This document shows positions 62,901 through 64,000 of a stretch of DNA of 64,000 nucleotides, in pieces. The translations under genes and the position numbers were made by a program. The stretch is taken from positions 6,131,078 through 6,195,077 of the forward strand of contig JAPFFF010000008.1 in the NCBI GenBank assembly GCA_039105265.1, read 5' to 3'. The DNA is from Tritrichomonas musculus. Lineage: Eukaryota; Parabasalia; Tritrichomonadida; Tritrichomonadidae. Below the pieces are notes generated by a model. It saw nothing but the letters and a program-made list of their open reading frames with translations, did not search any database and had not been told where the DNA came from. The stretch's first letter is position 1. Each line of letters begins with the position of its first letter.

Positions 62901-63806
62901 ACGCCTTGCCCAAATTGTCTCAAGCACGGCAAGAGTTGCATCCAGAGTTTATCCCACATCCTTAATGGTTGCATTTGCAAATACCCTGAATACACTGGTC
63001 GCCACAACAGAATTCAAAGCATCATCGTCCAACATGTTAAAGAGCTTCCTGACGTCGAAGAGATTTATACTGACAACTCAATACATTTGCCTGGCATTCC
63101 TGAGGAGCTCTCACGCTTACGTCCAGACATTATAGCGTGGATCAAAAACCGCTCCAAATGCATCATTATTGAAATTAGCATTCCTTATGCGTCAAAGCAA
63201 TGGAATGCCGACACTCTGGAGACTGCTTACAACCACAAAATGAATAAGTATAGCAGTCTGATTACCTTCATTCGTAATCAAGGTATTAATGTGGTTTATG
63301 GAGCGGTTATTGTTTCGTCTGTTGGTGCGGTTTATCAAGAATCTATTAAAGACATCAATAGAATTTTCATTGATCGCAAAAAGTGTAAGACGATCATTAA
63401 ACGATTGGCAATCAATGCTATCATTGGTTCTTTGGATGTATGGAACCATAATACAAAGGCCAATTCAAATCCAGCACTCGCTATTACACAGAACATGAGT
63501 GGTCCTAGCTTGGTTGAAATCAAAGCATTAGAGGATAATAATGGTGTTTCATCGGAGGTCATACATACATTTAACAATAAACCTGTTTCACTTGATACCT
63601 CTAATATTATCCCCTCTAGTATTCAAGTCTCAATTAATGGTAGAACTCTCAACTCTTCTGAATACTTCTTTAAGAGTTCTTCAGATGATGACATGTTAAG
63701 TGAAAATGACTATCTCAGTGACAAGGATTTTTCTGACCTTTCAGAGTATGGTTCAGAAACGAGCATTGGTTACAACCTTGATAATTCTGCTATTCAATCT
63801 CCTTAA
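53979..63806 (+). CDS. Giant LINE polyprotein: Myb, C2H2 fingers, RT, endonuclease
   Basis: 3,276 codons from the ATG at 53979. The frame stays open upstream through the tRNA, but without an ATG. In order: a TTFDP-type module (about 89-150); a Gln/Ser/Asn-rich tract (184-507); a second TFDP module (554-609); two Myb/SANT repeats (about 690-790; FSESDDKYI, WTIEDDVILL); a third Myb-like repeat (about 925-970); and six C2H2-like fingers in two sets (about 1161-1315 and 1510-1675). A charged linker leads to the reverse transcriptase (about 2360-2670) with GPDAL, NWRPIS, GTKQGCPVSPLLFN and YADD at 2594. Then come a finger CPNC...SHILNGC (about 2977) and an endonuclease core RPDIIAW...IIIEISIPY (about 3047-3070). 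The C-terminus is acidic and Ser-rich. R2-type proteins are usually 1,000-1,400 aa; the extra length is N-terminal. It would nick a DNA target and reverse-transcribe its RNA there. Confidence 0.9.
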   Translation: MAYSYSAPDKDSNHANFSNFHQNFISNLQNISDQTSNFSTSPQISHSLPYNNLNDIHTFENSNYNDIFSPTNFQIFNNLSNNSDQYLCKKQYYTTFDPKHNTISYHKYFNLSFKKLESQDLSFNDKIKLKIVDDPDVLISNEISDPDSSSISDDDEDFNYKATNSFLSNDFFNDIASFEDCEYSIQHSQQSRSIQLSQQSQSSQHSHHSQMQPTPVQLSNNQSSLNYLNLNQSIFIQPDDNQMIQTQQTQIQSTNNQSIPIQSILEKSNLNQQNLDQSFSYQSSSIRQSLERTVDNQMIHNQSNQNQSILIQRNDNQLIQKQQFPVQLTNNVSNPNHLNHEQSFSNQLIQLQQTIDRTNNNKSILKQPIDNQSIKTRLSLGQADNNLSNHKQSIQEQSILDHPSIEHSIDNQMTQKQRIPDQTSGNQSDFDQSITNLPISVNRSCLDLPGQDQSNSDQSSHEQSNQDHLSNNYSIQNLPTHPHSINPIHELSIHNQSSNKQSQKPNINHQHESSKDHLPSPSCNTKDNQNDIFDSSNYSKKTSYLKHSDPTINTKRTYVTFDPRSKEIIYSNYQILSLSKLEGQNLTFKEKIDKGLIIDPYSQISNEDEEICQTFNRSDSVDSFNSIDENNYKSTEFEYADINPSFDVLQQSNEIAKEVQIFPNHNNNIDSNNDQSYQQGKAKLIPPRFRNSKFSESDDKYIKEKVLSDVIPDWSEIGKHINKSPRSCRDRYFNYLSDIILSPKWTIEDDVILLKLFSSIGPQWKAIYKWFPNHTPANIRSRCQSICSDYEAPETQTKTIINNHHCNNQTNFIQTLHEEDQPKVEPVYYQQFNSEDLSIHSFNKHQQPPYEDFPLNQVNNLSSVSSSAIVNFQDSNMSTSTGSSLDRSYNCDFLPDQSAKANDSSDESPALKLSYPNHSLIVQDMNKWNETDIEHLIALFKSHGSNWDFIAHQFTNHSPDEIRNKFLELFPDYFSDDEESPLSNQPIQISTNSQQALPPMDDIETFQLPSSEEDTDSSFSSSTLHYPSSIYNTWNVPFSDIPALIDNPSYPQHGVTHDLLENHQCSLASSSNENLTFNNNRIDLNYSSNLNSSLPLQNTQNNFLHNLINCLKCIDDDDTKHMLDELKICHLPHLDSPISMESSIFDLIESSTVWPKFTINSCFVDECSYVGKTEGQVRVHYSSAHKVPVARCRDELINTVAYLAHRDIITIYDLENGNVRLPEKQMLYCHKPGCGYATERDCNIRTHRKGHGAFLKRIENLGRFWGTLKSWIIDLNRVPTIGEFLGEGEMWACSLCDYITSNSMNIKDHIAQAHKIKTGDRENAITTITLKFKFDDQYSPEVINHTCCPNPYNKHVIDDVDIVDKNDIQSNDISGVNDKTESPMVFPSNEYECHNDYPDNNNVNAVVPTSDSSFLHCPDPLDDLFNNTLELFSPEGLSNCKSDAKTFNDLLKLALSFEGDHFKMLLTRLRDAPTCSRINLTNHNLSSIEVSDILRSIDPSQWPSLDNLHCCPICNSSFLSISEVFDHFRTHNNINVDQNIANYDELLYAVRLMLNEDSFNCIIIKPDGSFNTMMNTNCICRVPGCNFIGKNKDGLASHMDRSNEVNHVTFRQAVLRYGPFYGSLKAHFLISNKSPALIDLFRGKAINFYKCNTCNSLLPLSVNFINNHYAHSHPSKTQLDSIDKVTTVSLTVTSNIHDLSNTHISDTRKLIENAVNELRDNISTKELLKTQDKIYRNLFEDSDNDTNEEASLQFHIRPELIKNRNSNFKENIHITDHQYSTQDTIKEEDSGYIPQIPSHSKLLINISDNASSLQSSLFPCSLQENMPEDLLKTQNNSCLKSIANSTEDVTPICQQNNKLSQNTEKIDAIPKSSAYSVRNPSSNSLSQTCINDLSPPLDVLSNRSSPVNTSLRNRPETLINRFSNCSLTKRNKRSDVNDLTQNNQHNDDSFYSNNDTKTFPDTYHEQLRKNYDLPSYKDNPTRCTNLSSQPVKVKRAPVISYFRTRSPLNGGTNRSKSNIVDSTRGVLFTNDVEKSSSSSLANDLILNENNTQKMIALAMRWYNESKLRGSPHLPKLDRQKRKLITSGLSELFESELIPLIQKYNPDKLGDIDEDTKWIAFEGAFEEALHRMRCHVAVKLNLDPNRIYSQRYKKRWINKSTDELACIQLTINRLRKLAADIDTINNSDDENDNRQVRQAESRLLSSLSVIKNEDKMRFFGTTDTIAILDEVRNKGENVSQCALWLELTIEELIKDEMNLKNASLHAERIREAYSENPKKTLNNYILSKANPECSINEELLYDFFSKSFYKEEDEFIPDDENGLFALSSCFSEEDKNEFIKYIENRDLIENVIESRKYESAAGPDALDYSIYKLAKTKAAEFIRLIIQITNSRARVPQSWKCSIMRLIYKKGDPSLPENWRPISVSNALYRIVSCVWARAINSFNIRNHIFSPQQKGFIEGINGCSDNSAIISEIFYDAMRSHKSVFITALDFKNAFGSVPHALIIDCLKKKGFPKLFVHLIDNVYTGSTTNIMTSKFTSRDICINRGTKQGCPVSPLLFNLCLEPLFKAINSINAEDGYTVSMNGERARFSIMAYADDILLIANSRNGMERMLETCNRFCDFTKMTLAPTKSCSFGYEWIFNSRRGLFSGFNICGEEIPFVGLEESIRYLGTPISARKCAKIKTSAEYFVKAKNKIEKIIQSDLMIVQKIHAIKTFIIPSLDFILENGQMKLSHVNKLDQFISSQINKIIGANIPRAVKHASWKDGGLSIPSLREKADVGRVKALIRMITNSDPNIRLLIYSAINNERIKRNIPVASNDEKHSFFNWSSSHTTTERKGTNSIVKRARKSLKTLNLELTNECNDDDEFINSTLDNSELNAFKLMDTETNKDVIFQSSKNISLFLTNQRRSRWNAAITSPSMHLHAFYSLKDNPLSSEFLIKQHYPMNDTIVKFAIKARTNNLGTPEFDELINGKEHTPCPNCLKHGKSCIQSLSHILNGCICKYPEYTGRHNRIQSIIVQHVKELPDVEEIYTDNSIHLPGIPEELSRLRPDIIAWIKNRSKCIIIEISIPYASKQWNADTLETAYNHKMNKYSSLITFIRNQGINVVYGAVIVSSVGAVYQESIKDINRIFIDRKKCKTIIKRLAINAIIGSLDVWNHNTKANSNPALAITQNMSGPSLVEIKALEDNNGVSSEVIHTFNNKPVSLDTSNIIPSSIQVSINGRTLNSSEYFFKSSSDDDMLSENDYLSDKDFSDLSEYGSETSIGYNLDNSAIQSP
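54241..55810 (+). repeat. Duplicated TFDP module flanking a Q/S/N-rich tract in the LINE protein
   Basis: The segments at 54241-54430 and 55641-55806 encode related modules: QYYTTFDPKHNTISY and RTYVTFDPRSKEIIY, then FKKLESQDLSFNDKI and LSKLEGQNLTFKEKI, then ISNE in both. Between them lies about 1 kb encoding imperfect repeats rich in NQS, DNQ and Q. The module family is not recognised. Confidence 0.75.
57462..59000 (+). repeat. Duplicated three-zinc-finger module in the LINE protein
   Basis: The set at 57462-57960 (CFVDEC, CHKPGC, CSLC fingers) aligns with the set at 58508-59050 (CCPIC, CRVPGC, CNTC fingers). The linker before each third finger matches as well: LGRFWGTLKSW against YGPFYGSLKAH, and GEFLGE against IDLFRGK. 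This indicates an old internal duplication of a 170-residue DNA-binding unit. Confidence 0.75.
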
Positions 63807-64000
63807 TGAAAATGAATCAAGGAGTTCACCTTCTGCCCTCTCTCAATCTTGATGTCCTTGCATTCAATTTTGAGAAACACATTCAATTTTGAGGTTTTCT
63901 TTTAGAATTCTGTTTCCGACCTTTTTTTTTTCTTTTTTTAAGTAACGTTCTTTATATTTTGACTGTATTAGTCTCCTAAATATCTATTACTCTTATGCTT
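63807..64000 (+). other. 3' untranslated part of the LINE (incomplete)
   Basis: The sequence after the stop codon is less A-rich than host spacers and contains the short direct repeat CATTCAATTTTGAG (about 63861 and 63881) and a T-rich run. No poly(A) tail, target duplication or second tRNA was seen before the window ends. Confidence 0.4.

Larger units (their letters stand above)
53938..64000 (+). mobile_element. RLE-type non-LTR retrotransposon (LINE), giant, next to tRNA-Met
   Basis: The protein encoded here has a reverse transcriptase followed by a CCHC-type finger and a restriction-like endonuclease, the layout of the R2/NeSL/CRE group of LINEs. The 5' boundary is inferred to lie in the T-rich stretch directly after the tRNA gene. 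The 3' untranslated region starts at 63807 and its end was not found inside the window. A T-run near 63921-63938 could be near it. The element has the same orientation as the tRNA. It appears whole in its coding part, with one uninterrupted frame. Confidence 0.85.

Overview
The window looks like nuclear DNA of a parabasalid protist, most likely a Tritrichomonas-type trichomonad (inference). It is very AT-rich, its genes are intronless and its 5' leaders are very short. A trichomonad-style initiator, TCA(C/T)(A/T), lies 6-12 nt before the ATG of at least five genes. Gene content also fits: a bacterial-type 6-phosphofructokinase, a kinase fused to Sel1 repeats, a relic of a BspA-like leucine-rich-repeat gene, very large coiled-coil cytoskeletal-type proteins and many DNA transposons.

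Layout. 1-5.3 kb: three minus-strand genes (unknown protein, prefoldin subunit 1-like, PDI-like thioredoxin protein). 5.47 kb: tRNA-Glu(TTC). 5.8-12.2 kb: a gene for a coiled-coil protein of about 2,117 aa. 12.6-13.3 kb: a small coiled-coil gene. 13.5-19.0 kb: gene-free nested DNA transposons (a 5.5-kb TA-flanked element holding a 570-bp element with an 8-bp target duplication, a 1.6-kb TA-flanked element and a 206-bp near-identical direct repeat). 19.1-20.6 kb: an MFS transporter. 20.8-30.8 kb: an apparently whole Mutator-like element whose terminal inverted repeats are tandem arrays of a 129-bp unit, about 17 copies on the left and 40 on the right. 31.3-42.9 kb: host genes (a 1,747-aa unknown protein, a kinase-Sel1 pseudogene tail, a small amphipathic protein, the intact kinase-Sel1 gene, a coiled-coil protein and ATP-type phosphofructokinase). 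43.1-46.6 kb: a Tc1/mariner element with an open DDE transposase inside an older element. 46.8-53.7 kb: a coiled-coil gene, a BspA relic, a palindromic foldback repeat, a glycosyltransferase-like type II membrane protein and a SAP/SP-RING (PIAS/SIZ-like) protein. 53.87 kb: tRNA-Met(CAT), followed within about 40 bp by the start codon of a huge LINE with a restriction-like endonuclease. Its single 3,276-codon frame fills the window to 63.8 kb.

The most unusual objects are the Mutator-like element with satellite-like inverted arms, organised like Drosophila Foldback elements but carrying a MULE transposase, and the giant RLE-type LINE abutting a tRNA gene, with three Myb-like repeats and a duplicated three-zinc-finger module before the reverse transcriptase. 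The host genes do not form an obvious pathway. They are a mixed set for protein folding, cytoskeleton, transport, signalling, glycolysis, glycosylation and SUMO-type modification. All family calls are by eye; no alignment or search was run.
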